From: Parapristionchus giblindavisi
Taxonomy: Eukaryota; Nematoda; Chromadorea; Rhabditida; Diplogasteridae
Length of the DNA stretch: 64,000 bases
Direction: 5' to 3'
Assembly: GCA_943737045.1 (NCBI GenBank)
Contig: CALSFV010000026.1
Location: 248,001 to 312,000, forward strand
A model generated the notes under the pieces. That model searched no databases. It saw nothing but the letters and a program-made list of their open reading frames with translations, and had not been told where the DNA came from. The first letter of the stretch is position 1. Every line of letters begins with the position of its first letter. This document shows, piece by piece, positions 54,831-64,000 of this stretch. The position numbers and the translations under genes are program-made.

Positions 54831-55019
54831 TTCTATCCATTTCGTATTATTCTCCCTTATAGGATTTCTACTACCCATACTACATGTGCCTCTAGAAGTA
54901 TAGACTGTTGGAATTCACTCCCATCAGAATTAGTTCTTTCTTCCCCTAAACCCTTCCGTGCAGGGTTATCAAATCTCCCCTCTACCCTCATCATTAAAGA
55001 TTCTCGAATTCGTCCCTAA
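54831..55019 (+). pseudogene. LINE reverse-transcriptase C-terminal fragment, copy 1
   Basis: The frame ends in TAA at 55017-55019. It contains SRSIDCWNSLPSELVLSS followed by PFRAGLSNL. The pattern of an aromatic-Asn-Ser-Leu-Pro motif followed by a hydrophobic Phe...Leu helix is the familiar tail of many LINE ORF2 proteins. The longer open frame from 54819 begins in satellite sequence, so its first residues do not belong to the element. Only about 62 residues remain, so it has no activity. Confidence 0.82.
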
Positions 55020-55162
55020 ACCCTCATCCTTTACAAACTGCCACCGAGCCAAAACCGAAATCGCCTTATGCGACGGAAATCCATCTATCCCTCTTCTGTG
55101 TACACGTCATCCTACTATTATATATATTTGATGGAATAAAGAATAAATAAATAAATAAATAA
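55020..55162 (+). other. LINE 3' UTR and AAAT-type tail, copy 1
   Basis: After the stop come about 115 bp of non-coding sequence, ending GATGGAATAAAG, then five or six AAAT/AATA units. Microsatellite tails rather than pure poly(A) are common in several arthropod LINE clades. Confidence 0.75.
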
Positions 55163-55167
55163 ATATT

Positions 55168-56561
55168 TCATATCGTTGTTTTGTGAATAGCTCTCTATCA
55201 TTCTTCTCCCTTCTCCCATCTGAGCCAAAAGGCCGAGAAGATCTCGCGATCGAGAACCTACTAGAATCAATGAAGTAATTGATATAATTGATTTTATGAA
55301 AATGTACTAGAAAACTGAATCAATATTTGAATATATTTCATATAGTTGTTTTGTGAATAACTCTTTATCATTCTTCTCCCTACTCCCATCTTAGCCAAAA
55401 GGCCGAGAAGATCTCGCGATCGAGAATCTACTAGAATCAATGAAGTAATTCATATAATTGATTTTATGAAAATGTACTTGAAAACTGAATCGATATTTGA
55501 ATATATTTCATATCGCTGTTTTGTGAATAGCTCTCTATCATTCTTCTCCCTACTCCCATCTTAGCCAAAAGGCCGAGAAGATCTCGCGATCGAGAATCTA
55601 CTAGAATCAATGAAGTAATTCATATAATTGATTTTATGAAAATGTACTTGAAAACTGAATCGATATTTGAATATATTTCATATCGATGTTTTGTGAATAG
55701 CTCTCTATCATTCTTCTCCTGGCGATTGAGAATCTACTAGAATCAATGAAGTAATTCATATAATTGATTTTATGAAAATGTACTAGAAAACTGAATCAAT
55801 ATTTGAATATATTTCATATAGTTGTTTTGTGAATAGCTCTCTATCATTCTTCTCCTGGCGATTGAGAATCCACTAGAATCAATGAAGTAATTCATATAAT
55901 TGATTTTATGAAAACGTACTTGAATACTGAATCGCTATTTGAATATATTTCATATCGTTGTTTTGTGAATAGCTCTCTATCATTCTTCTCCCTTCTCCCA
56001 TCTGAGCCAAAAGGCCGAGAAGATCTCGCGATCGAGAACCTACTAGAATCAATGAAGTAATTGATATAATTGATTTTATGAAAATGTACTAGAAAACTGA
56101 ATCAATATTTGAATATATTTCATATAGTTGTTTTGTGAATAACTCTCTATCATTCTTCTCCCTACTCCCATCTTAGCCAAAAGGCCGAGAAGATCTCGCC
56201 ATCGAGAATCTACTAGAATCAATGAAGTAATTCATATAATTGATTTTATGAAAATGTACTTGAAAACTGAATCGATATTTGAATATATTTCATATCGATG
56301 TTTTGTGAATAGCTCTCTATCATTCTTCTCCTGGCGATTGAGAATCTACTAGAATCAATGAAGTAATTCATATAATTGATTTTATGAAAATGTACTAGAA
56401 AACTGAATCAATATTTGAATATATTTCATATAGTTGTTTTGTGAATAGCTCTCTATCATTCTTCTCCTGGCGATTGAGAATCTACTAGAATCAATGAAGT
56501 AATTCATATAATTGATTTTATGAAAACGTACTTGAATACTGAATCGATATTTGAATATATT
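55168..56561 (+). repeat. Satellite between the two LINE copies
   Basis: This contains 170-bp units and a 136/136/170/170 block homologous to 53.37-54.6 kb. One monomer carries the private change ACTCTTTATC (near 55,361). Nothing but satellite is present. Confidence 0.8.
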
Positions 56562-56894
56562 ATTCTATCCATTTCGTATTATTCTCCCTTATAGGATTTC
56601 TACTACCCATACTACATGTGCCTCTAGAAGTATAGACTGTTGGAATTCACTCCCATCAGAATTAGTTCTTTCTTCCCCTAAACCCTTCCGTGCAGGGTTA
56701 TCAAATCTCCACTCTACCCTCATCATTAAAGATTCTCGAATTCGTCCCTAAACCCTCATCCTTTACAAACTGCCACCGAGCCAAAACCGAAATCGCCTTA
56801 TGCGACGGAAATCCATCTATCCCTCTTCTGTGTACACGTCATCCTACTATTATATATATTTGATGGAATAAAGAATAAATAAATAAATAAATAA
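56562..56894 (+). mobile_element. 5'-truncated LINE 3' end, copy 2 (duplicated with satellite)
   Basis: It has the same 5' truncation point, the same insertion site and the same tail length as copy 1. One difference noticed in the coding part is CTCCCCTCTACC in copy 1 against CTCCACTCTACC here, changing Pro to His. Two independent insertions would not share the truncation point and tail, so this copy arose by duplication of the flanking satellite. Confidence 0.9.
56563..56751 (+). pseudogene. LINE reverse-transcriptase C-terminal fragment, copy 2
   Basis: It is identical to copy 1 except LSNLHSTL in place of LSNLPSTL. It retains WNSLPSEL and ends at the same TAA. It is a non-functional remnant. 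Confidence 0.82.
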
Positions 56895-58246
56895 ATATTT
56901 CATATCGTTGTTTTGTGAATAGCTCTCTATCATTCTTCTCCCTTCTCCCATCTGAGCCAAAAGGCCGAGAAGATCTCGCGATCGAGAATCTACTAAAATC
57001 AATGAAGTAATTGATATAATTGATTTTATGAAAATGTACTAGAAAACTGAATCAATATTTGAATATATTTCATATAGTTGTTTTGTGAATAACTCTCTAT
57101 CATTCTTCTCCCTACTCCCATCTTAGCCAAAAGGCCGAGAAGATCTCGCGATCGAGAATCTACTAAAATCAATGAAGTAATTCATAAAATTGATTTTATG
57201 AAAATGTACTTGAAAACTGAATCGATATTTGAATATATTTCATATCGTAGTTTTGTGAATAGCTCTCTATCATTCTTCTCCCTTCTCCCATCTTAGCCAA
57301 AAGGCCGAGAAGATCTCGCGATCGAGAATCTACTAGAATCAATGAAGTAATTGATATAATTGATTTTATGAAAATGTACTAGAAAACTGAATCAATATTT
57401 GAATATATTTCATATAGTTGTTTTGTGAATAACTCTCTATCATTCTTCTCCCTACTCCCATCTTAGCCAAAAGGCCGAGAAGATCTCGCGATCGAGAATC
57501 TACTAAAATCAATGAAGTAATTCATAAAATTGATTTTATGAAAATGTACTTGAAAACTGAATCGATATTTGAATATATTTCATATAGTTGTTTTGTGAAT
57601 AACTCTCTATCATTCTTCTCCCTACTCCCATCTTAGCCAAAAGGCCGAGAAGATCTCGCGATCGAGAATCTACTAGAATCAATGAAGTAATTGATATAAT
57701 TGATTTTATGAAAATGTACTAGAAAACTGAATCAATATTTGAATATATTTCATATCGTTGTTTTGTGAATAGCTCTCTATCATTCTTCTCCCTTCTCCCA
57801 TCTTAGCCAAAAGGCCGAGAAGATCTCGCCATCGAGAATCTACTAGAATCAATGAAGTAATTCATATAATTGATTTTATGAAAATGTACTTGAAAACTGA
57901 ATCGATATTTGAATATATTTCATATCGATGTTTTGTGAATAGCTCTCTATCATTCTTCTCCTGGTGATTGAGAATCTACTAAAATCAATGAAGTAATTCA
58001 TAAAATTGATTTTATGAAAATGTACTTGAAAACTGAATCGATATTTGAATATATTTCATATCGTTGTTTTGTGAATAGCTCTCTATCATTCTTCTCCCTT
58101 CTCCCATCTTAGCCAAAAGGCCGAGAAGATCTCGCCATCGAGAATCTACTAGAATCAATGAAGTAATTCATATAATTGATTTTATGAAAATGTGCTTGAA
58201 AACTGAATCGATATTTGAATATATTTCATATCGATGTTTTGTGAAT
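56895..58246 (+). repeat. Satellite between LINE copy 2 and inversion 2
   Basis: 170-bp units alternate CTAGAAAACTGAATCAATATT and CTTGAAAACTG types (about 340-bp dimers at 56.95-57.75 kb, as at 49.4-50.5 kb). These are followed by the TGGTGATTGAG short unit that also precedes inversion 1. Confidence 0.8.
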
Positions 58247-58805
58247 TTTCATAAAATCAATTATATCAATTACTTCATTGATTCTAGTAGATTCTCGATC
58301 GCGAGATCTTCTCGGCCTTTTGGCTCAGATGGGAGAAGGGAGAAGAATGATAGAGAGCTATTCACAAAACAACGATATGAAATATATTCAAATATCGATT
58401 CAGTATTCAAGTACATTTTCATAAAATCAATTATATGAATTACTTCATTGATTCTAGTAGATTCTTAATCGCCAGGAGAAGAATGATAGAGAGCTATTCA
58501 CAAAACATCGATATGAAATATATTCAAATATCGATTCAGTTTTCAAGTACATTTTCATAAAATCAATTATATGAATTACTTCATTGATTCTAGTAGATTC
58601 TCGATGGCGAGATCTTCTCGGCCTTTTGGCTAAGATGGGAGAAGGGAGAAGAATGATAGAGAGCTATTCACAAAACAACGATATGAAATATATTCAAATA
58701 TCGATTCAGTTTTCAAGTACATTTTCATAAAATCAATTTTATGAATTACTTCATTGATTTTAGTAGATTCTCAATCGCCAGGAGAAGAATGATAGAGAGC
58801 TATTC
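58247..58805 (-). repeat. Inverted satellite block 2 (559 bp)
   Basis: Both junctions and the length are the same as in block 1 (58246/58247 and 58805/58806), exactly 7,192 bp to the right. It is a copy made by large-scale duplication. It differs by TTCTTAATCGCC (58,462) for TTCTCAATCGCC. Confidence 0.92.
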
Positions 58806-59352
58806 TTGATTTTATGAAAATGTACTTGAAAACTGAATCGATATTTGAATATATTTCATATCGATTTTTTGTGAATAGCTCTCTATCATTCTTCTCCTGG
58901 CGATTGAGAATCTACTAGAATCAATGAAGTAATTCATATAATTGATTTTATGAAAATGTACTTGAATACTGAATCGATATTTGAATATATTTCATATCGT
59001 TGTTTTGTGAATAACTCTCTATCATTCTTCTCCCTACTCCCATCTTAGCCAAAATGCCGAGAAGATCTCGCGATCGAGAATCTACTAAAATCAATGAAGT
59101 AATTCATAAAATTGATTTTATGAAAATGTACTTGAAAACTGAATCGATATTTGAATATATTTCATATCGTTGTTTTGTGAATAGCTCTCTATCATTCTTC
59201 TCCCTTCTCCCATCTTAGCCAAAAGGCCGAGAAGATCTCGCCATCGAGAATCTACTAGAATCAATGAAGTAATTCATATAATTGATTTTATGAAAATGCA
59301 CTTGAAAACTGAATCGATATTTGAATATATTTCATATCGATGTTTTGTGAAT

Positions 59353-59911
59353 TTTCATAAAATCAATTATATCAATTACTTCATTGATTCTAGTAGATTC
59401 TCGATCGCGAGATCTTCTCGGCCTTTTGGCTCAGATGGGAGAAGGGAGAAGAATGATAGAGAGCTATTCACAAAACAACGATATGAAATATATTCAAATA
59501 TCGATTCAGTATTCAAGTACATTTTCATAAAATCAATTATATGAATTACTTCATTGATTCTAGTAGATTCTCAATCGCCAGGAGAAGAATGATAGAGAGC
59601 TATTCACAAAACATCGATATGAAATATATTCAAATATCGATTCAGTTTTCAAGTACATTTTCATAAAATCAATTATATGAATTACTTCATTGATTCTAGT
59701 AGATTCTCGATGGCGAGATCTTCTCGGCCTTTTGGCTAAGATGGGAGAAGGGAGAAGAATGATAGAGAGCTATTCACAAAACAACGATATGAAATATATT
59801 CAAATATCGATTCAGTTTTCAAGTACATTTTCATAAAATCAATTTTATGAATTACTTCATTGATGTTAGTAGATTCTCAATCGCCAGGAGAAGAATGATA
59901 GAGAGCTAGTC
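59353..59911 (-). repeat. Inverted satellite block 3 (559 bp)
   Basis: It begins 1,106 bp after block 2 with the same left junction TGTGAAT|TTTCAT. The right junction reads GAGAGCTAGTC|TTGATTTTATG, with a T-to-G change. A GATGTTAGTAG change is also private (59,863). Blocks 2 and 3 therefore form a 1,106-bp tandem unit that contains both orientations. Confidence 0.92.
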
Positions 59912-62560
59912 TTGATTTTATGAAAATGTACTTGAAAACTGAATCGATATTTGAATATATTTCATATCGATTTTTTGTGAATAGCTCTCTATCATTCTTC
60001 TCCTGGCGATTGAGAATCTACTAGAATCAATGAAGAAATTCATATAATTGATTTTATGAAAATGTACTTGAATACTGAATCGATTTTTGAATATATTTCA
60101 TATCGTTGTTTTGTGAATAGCTCTCTATCATTCTTCTCCCTTCTCCCATCTTAGCCAAAAGGCCGAGAAGATCTCGCGATCTAGAATCTACTAGAATCAA
60201 TGAAGAAATTCATAAAATTGATTTTATGAAAATGTACTTGAAAACTGAATCGATATTTGAATATATTTCATATCGTTGTTTTGTGAATAACTCTCTATCA
60301 TTCTTCTCCCTACTCCCATCTTAGCCAAATGCCGAGAAGATCTCGCGATCGAGAATCTACTAAAATCAATAAAGTAATTCATAAAATTGATTTTATGAAA
60401 ATGTACTTGAAAACTGAATCGATATTTGAATATATTTCATATCGTTGTTTTGTGAATAACTCTCTATCATTCTTCTCCCTACTCCCATCTTAGCCAAATG
60501 CCGAGAAGATCTCGCGATCGAGAATCTACTAAAATCAATGAAGTAATTCATAAAATTGATTTTATGAAAATGTACTTGAAAACTGAATCGATATTTGAAT
60601 ATATTTCATATCGTTGTTTTGTGAATAGCTCTCTATCATTCTTCTCCCTTCTCCCATCTTAGCCAAAAGGCCGAGAAGATCTCGCGATCTAGAATCTACT
60701 AGAATCAATGAAGAAATTCATAAAATTGATTTTATGAAAATGTACTTGAAAACTGAATCGATATTTGAATATATTTCATATCGTTGTTTTGTGAATAACT
60801 CTCTATCATTCTTCTCCCTACTCCCATCTTAGCCAAATGCCGAGAAGATCTCGCGATCGAGAATCTACTAAAATCAATAAAGTAATTCATAAAATTGATT
60901 TTATGAAAATGTACTTGAAAACTGAATCGATATTTGAATATATTTCATATCGTTGTTTTGTGAATAACTCTCTATCATTCTTCTCCCTACTCCCATCTTA
61001 GCCAAATGCCGAGAAGATCTCGCGATCGAGAATCTACTAAAATCAATGAAGTAATTCATAAAATTGATTTTATGAAAATGTACTTGAAAACTGAATCGAT
61101 ATTTGAATATATTTCATATCGTTGTTTTGTGAATAGCTCTCTATCATTCTTCTCCCTTCTCCCATCTTAGACAAAAGGCCGAGAAGATCTCGCGATCTAG
61201 AATCTACTAGAATCAATGAAGAAATTCATAAAATTGATTTTATGAAAATGTACTTGAAAACTGAATCGATATTTGAATATATTTCATATCGATGTTTTGT
61301 GAATAGCTCTCTATCATTCTTCTCCTGGCGATTGAGAATCTACTAGAATCAATGAAGAAATTCATAAAATTGATTTTATGAAAATGTACTTGAAAACTGA
61401 ATCGATATTTGAATATATTTCATATCGCTATTTTGTGAATAGCTCTCTATCATTCTTCTCCTGGCGATTGAGAATCTACTAGAATCAATGAAGTAATTCA
61501 TATAATTGATTTTATGTAAATGTACTTGAAAACTGAATCGATATTTGAATATATTTCATATCGTGGTTTTGTGAATAACTCTCTATCATTCTTCTCCCTA
61601 CTCCCATCTTAGTCAAATGCCGAGAAGATCTCGCGATCGAGAATCTACTAGAATCAATGAAGAAATTCATAAAATTGATTTTATGAAAATGTACTTGAAA
61701 ACTGAATCGATATTTGAATATATTTCATATCGTTGTTTTGTGAATAGCTCTCTATCATTCTTCTCCCTTCTCCCATCTTAGCCAAAAGGCCGAGAAGATC
61801 TCGCGATCGAGAATCTACTAAAATCAATGAAGTAATTCATAAAATTGATTTTATGAAAATGTACTTGAAAACTGAATCGATATTTGAATATATTTCATAT
61901 AGTTGTTTTGTGAATAGCTCTCTATCATTCTTCTCCTGGCGATTGAGAATCTACTAGAATCAATGAAGTAATTCATATAATTGATTTTATGTAAATGTAC
62001 TTGAAAACTGAATCGATATTTGAATATATTTCATATCGTGGTTTTGTGAATAACTCTCTATCATTCTTCTCCCTACTCCCATCTTAGTCAAATGCCGAGA
62101 AGATCTCGCGATCGAGAATCTACTAGAATCAATGAAGTAATTCATAAAATTGATTTTATGAAAATGTACTTGAAAACTGAATCGATATTTGAATATATTT
62201 CATATAGTTGTTTTGTGAATAACTCTCTATCATTCTTCTCCCTACTCCCATCTTAGCCAAAAGGCCGAGAAGATCTCGCGATCGAGAATCTACTAGAATC
62301 AATGAAGTAATTGATATAATTGATTTTATGAAAATGTACTAGAAAACTGAATCAATATTTGAATATATTTCATATCGTTGTTTTGTGAATAGCTCTCTAT
62401 CATTCTTCTCCCTTCTCCCATCTTAGCCAAAAGGCCGAGAAGATCTCGCCATCGAGAATCTACTAGAATCAATGAAGTAATTCATATAATTGATTTTATG
62501 AAAATGTACTTGAAAACTGAATCGATATTTGAATATATTTCATATCGATGTTTTGTGAAT
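59912..62560 (+). repeat. Forward satellite with 508-bp HOR
   Basis: Monomers with a two-base-shorter core, AGCCAAATGCCGAG, appear in pairs (near 60,325 and 60,494; then 60,833 and 61,002). The shift between pairs is 508 bp, three monomers. GTAAATGTACTTG and AGTCAAATGCC variants recur at 61,514/61,991 and 61,612/62,089. Confidence 0.75.
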
Positions 62561-63765
62561 TTTCATAAAATCAATTATATCAATTACTTCATTGATTCTA
62601 GTAGATTCTCGATCGCGAGATCTTCTCGGCCTTTTGGCTCAGATGGGAGAAGGGAGAAGGATGATAGAGAGCTATTCACAAAACAACGATATGAAATATA
62701 TTCAAATATCGATTCAGTATTCAAGTACATTTTCATAAAATCAATTATATGAATTACTTCATTGATTCTAGTAGATTCTCAATCGCCAGGAGAAGAATGA
62801 TAGAGAGCTATTCACAAAACATCTATATGAAATATATTCAAATATCGATTCAGTTTTCAAGTACATTTTCATAAAATCAATTATATGAATTACTTCATTG
62901 ATTCTAGTAGATTCTCGATGGCGAGATCTTCTCGGCCTTTTGGCTAAGATGGGAGAAGGGAGAAGAATGATAGAGAGCTATTCACAAAACAACAATATGA
63001 AATATATTCAAATATCGATTCAGTTTTCAAGTACATTTTCATAAAATCAATTTTATGAATTACTTCATTGATTTTAGTAGATTCTCGATCGCGAGATCTT
63101 CTCGGCCTTTTGGCTAAGATGGGAGTAGGGAGAAGAATGATAGAGAGTTATTCACAAAACAACGATATGAAATATATTCAAATATCGATTCAGTTTTCAA
63201 GTACATTTTCATAAAATCAATTTTATGAATTTCTTCATTGATTCTAGTAGATTCTAGATCGCGAGATCTTCTCGGCCTTTTGGCTAAGATGGGAGAAGGG
63301 AGAAGAATGATAGAGAGCTATTCACAAAACAACGATATGAAATATATTCAAATATCGATTCAGTATTCAAGTACATTTTCATAAAATCAATTATATGAAT
63401 TACTTCATTGATTCTAGTAGATTCTCAATCGCCAGGAGAAGAATGATAGAGAGCTATTCACAAAACATCGATATGAAATATATTCAAATATCGATTCAGT
63501 TTTCAAGTACATTTTCATAAAATCAATTATATGAATTACTTCATTGATTCTAGTAGATTCTCGATGGCGAGATCTTCTCGGCCTTTTGGATAAGATGGGA
63601 GAAGGGAGAAGAATGATAGAGAGCTATTCACAAAACAACGATATGAAATATATTCAAATATCGATTCAGTTTTCAAGTACATTTTCATAAAATCAATTTT
63701 ATGAATTACTTCATTGATTTTAGTAGATTCTCAATCGCCAGGAGAAGAATGATAGAGAGCTATTC
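62561..63765 (-). repeat. Inverted satellite block 4 (1,205 bp)
   Basis: The left and right junctions match the other blocks, but the block is 646 bp longer. The added part, around 63,050-63,400, contains full-length inverted units including one with TCTAGATCGCGAG. This shows that the inverted blocks themselves gain and lose monomers. Confidence 0.9.
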
Positions 63766-64000
63766 TTGATTTTATGAAAATGTACTTGAAAACTGAATCG
63801 ATATTTGAATATATTTCATATCGATTTTTTGTGAATAGCTCTCTATCATTCTTCTCCTGGCGATTGAGAATCTACTAGAATCAATGAAGTAATTCATATA
63901 ATTGATTTTATGAAAATGTACTTGAATACTGAATCGATATTTGAATATATTTCATATCGCTGTTTTGTGAATAGCTCTCTATCATTCTTCTCCCTTCTCC
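63766..64000 (+). repeat. Forward satellite to window end
   Basis: Forward orientation resumes with TTGATTTTATG, the ATCGATTTTTTGTG variant and one 136-bp unit. The window then ends inside a monomer at CCCTTCTCC. Confidence 0.85.

Larger units (their letters stand above)
54830..55162 (+). mobile_element. 5'-truncated LINE (non-LTR retrotransposon) 3' end, copy 1
   Basis: This is a 333-bp insert in the satellite AT dyad. It encodes the C-terminal end of a reverse-transcriptase ORF, followed by a short 3' UTR with AATAAA and a tail of AAAT-type repeats (55,137-55,162). A 5-bp ATATT is shared by both flanks (54825-54829 and 55163-55167) and may be a short target duplication, although the tail makes the edge ambiguous. 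5' truncation is usual for LINE insertion. The closest intact satellite context is near 48,880. The clade (RTE, Jockey, CR1 or other) cannot be fixed from this fragment. Confidence 0.88.
54600..56900 (+). repeat. 1,732-bp direct repeat carrying the LINE fragment
   Basis: The LINE fragment and its flanks recur at a shift of 1,732 bp (54,830 to 56,562; AGAATCCACT 54,133 to 55,865). The unit is a multi-monomer HOR that includes the 333-bp insert, so the insert has been carried by satellite amplification. Confidence 0.88.
1..64000. repeat. 170-174 bp satellite DNA array (whole window)
   Basis: A single tandem repeat family fills the window apart from four inserted segments. Using GAAAATGTAC as the monomer start, units begin at 1, 174, 346 and 519, giving spacings of 172-173 bp. 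Units whose T run is replaced by TTGATTTTA are 170 bp (for example 1040, 1210, 1380). Length variation comes mainly from the T run of 6-10 bases before ATGAAAATG. Neighbouring units look well over 90% identical. There are roughly 360 copies (inserts subtracted, divided by unit length). Both window ends lie inside monomers, so the array is larger than seen here. A tandem AT-rich satellite near nucleosome length is typical of centromeric or pericentromeric heterochromatin, but location and function are inference. The family is not one I recognise by name. Confidence 0.97.
45561..64000. repeat. Satellite domain 3: mixed 136-bp and 170-bp monomers
   Basis: From 45,564 a deletion monomer appears: CTTCTCC joins TGGCGATTGAGAATC, removing 37 bp of the core and adding TGG. 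Starts at 46299 and 46435 give a 136-bp unit. Forward copies include junctions near 46,380, 46,517, 46,821, 48,661, 48,797, 49,273, 53,374, 53,509, 61,326, 61,462 and 61,935. A sub-variant has TGGTGATTGAG (50,770 and 57,962). None occurs left of 45.5 kb, so this is a distinct array domain. Confidence 0.92.

Noticed and set aside
54830..56894. Two independent LINE insertions
   Set aside because: Identical truncation point, target and tail, and an exact 1,732-bp shift including flanking satellite, show one insertion followed by duplication.
2330..63000. Many short open frames of 62-111 codons across the satellite
   Set aside because: They are the repeat unit read in one frame, recur with every similar monomer, run across monomer boundaries and show no protein family features. 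Their presence depends only on the length of the T run.
51055..63765. Inverted blocks as simple assembly errors
   Set aside because: The same base-level junctions recur four times with different private substitutions and one length variant, which is hard to explain by misjoining. Raw-read confirmation is still the decisive test.
1..64000. CRISPR array
   Set aside because: Repeats are contiguous 136-174 bp units with no unique spacers, and transposons, LINE sequence and intron-like signals indicate a eukaryote.
1..64000. Primate alpha satellite
   Set aside because: Only the period is similar. The sequence does not match and no TTCGTTGGAAACGGGA-like CENP-B box was seen in the monomer.

Overview
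The window is one continuous eukaryotic satellite DNA array. It starts and ends inside monomers, so the array extends past both ends. By eye about 96% of the 64 kb is a single AT-rich tandem repeat family, roughly 360 copies with a basic unit of 170-174 bp. Only four inserted segments interrupt it. I see no host gene, rRNA, tRNA gene or CRISPR array. The organism is an animal, probably an arthropod, judging from intron-like signals, TIR transposons with 3-bp TTA target duplications and a LINE 3' end with an (AAAT)n-type tail. The species cannot be named from this window. Such an array is most likely centromeric, pericentromeric or other constitutive heterochromatin, but nothing in the sequence proves which.

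Monomer anatomy, taking GAAAATGTAC as base 1 and the first monomer (1-173) as reference: an AT-rich dyad CGATAT...ATATCG (24-29 and 43-48); a pyrimidine-rich stretch (about 71-90); a CpG-bearing core (about 95-130) that holds overlapping AGATCT, TCGCGA and CGATCG palindromes and two mutually exclusive hairpins; and a T run of variable length just before the next unit. The main subfamilies differ at the T run versus TTGATTTTA, at CTTGAATACTG versus CTAGAAAACTG versus CTTGAAAACTG, and at GCCAAAACGCC versus GCCAAAAGGCC.

Layout. 1-11.1 kb: mixed full-length monomers with a 340-bp and an 862-bp direct duplication. 11.1-14.1 kb: strongly homogenised 170-bp monomers, partly as 340-bp dimers. 14.1-27.3 kb: mixed monomers with 1033-bp, 802-bp and about 343/687-bp higher-order repeats (HORs). 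27,338-27,729: a 392-bp foldback MITE. 28,760-30,445: a 1,686-bp element with 331-bp inverted repeats, tRNA-like Pol III boxes in the repeats and a candidate acidic-protein exon inside. 30.4-45.5 kb: HORs of 855, 3,082 and 1,032 bp, plus a second copy of the 23.3-27.3 kb block that lacks the MITE. 45.5-64 kb: a different domain, where 136-bp deletion monomers mix with 170-bp ones, HORs are 612, 2,281, 1,732, 1,106 and 508 bp, a 5'-truncated LINE 3' end occurs twice, and four blocks of monomers run in the opposite orientation.

The most informative points are these. Both TIR elements sit at the same TTA of the monomer with the same TTA duplication, and both have empty-site paralogs in this window. 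The LINE fragment was copied along with its flanking satellite. An inverted block has become part of a higher-order unit. The short open frames in the array are read-through of the repeat and do not look like genes.
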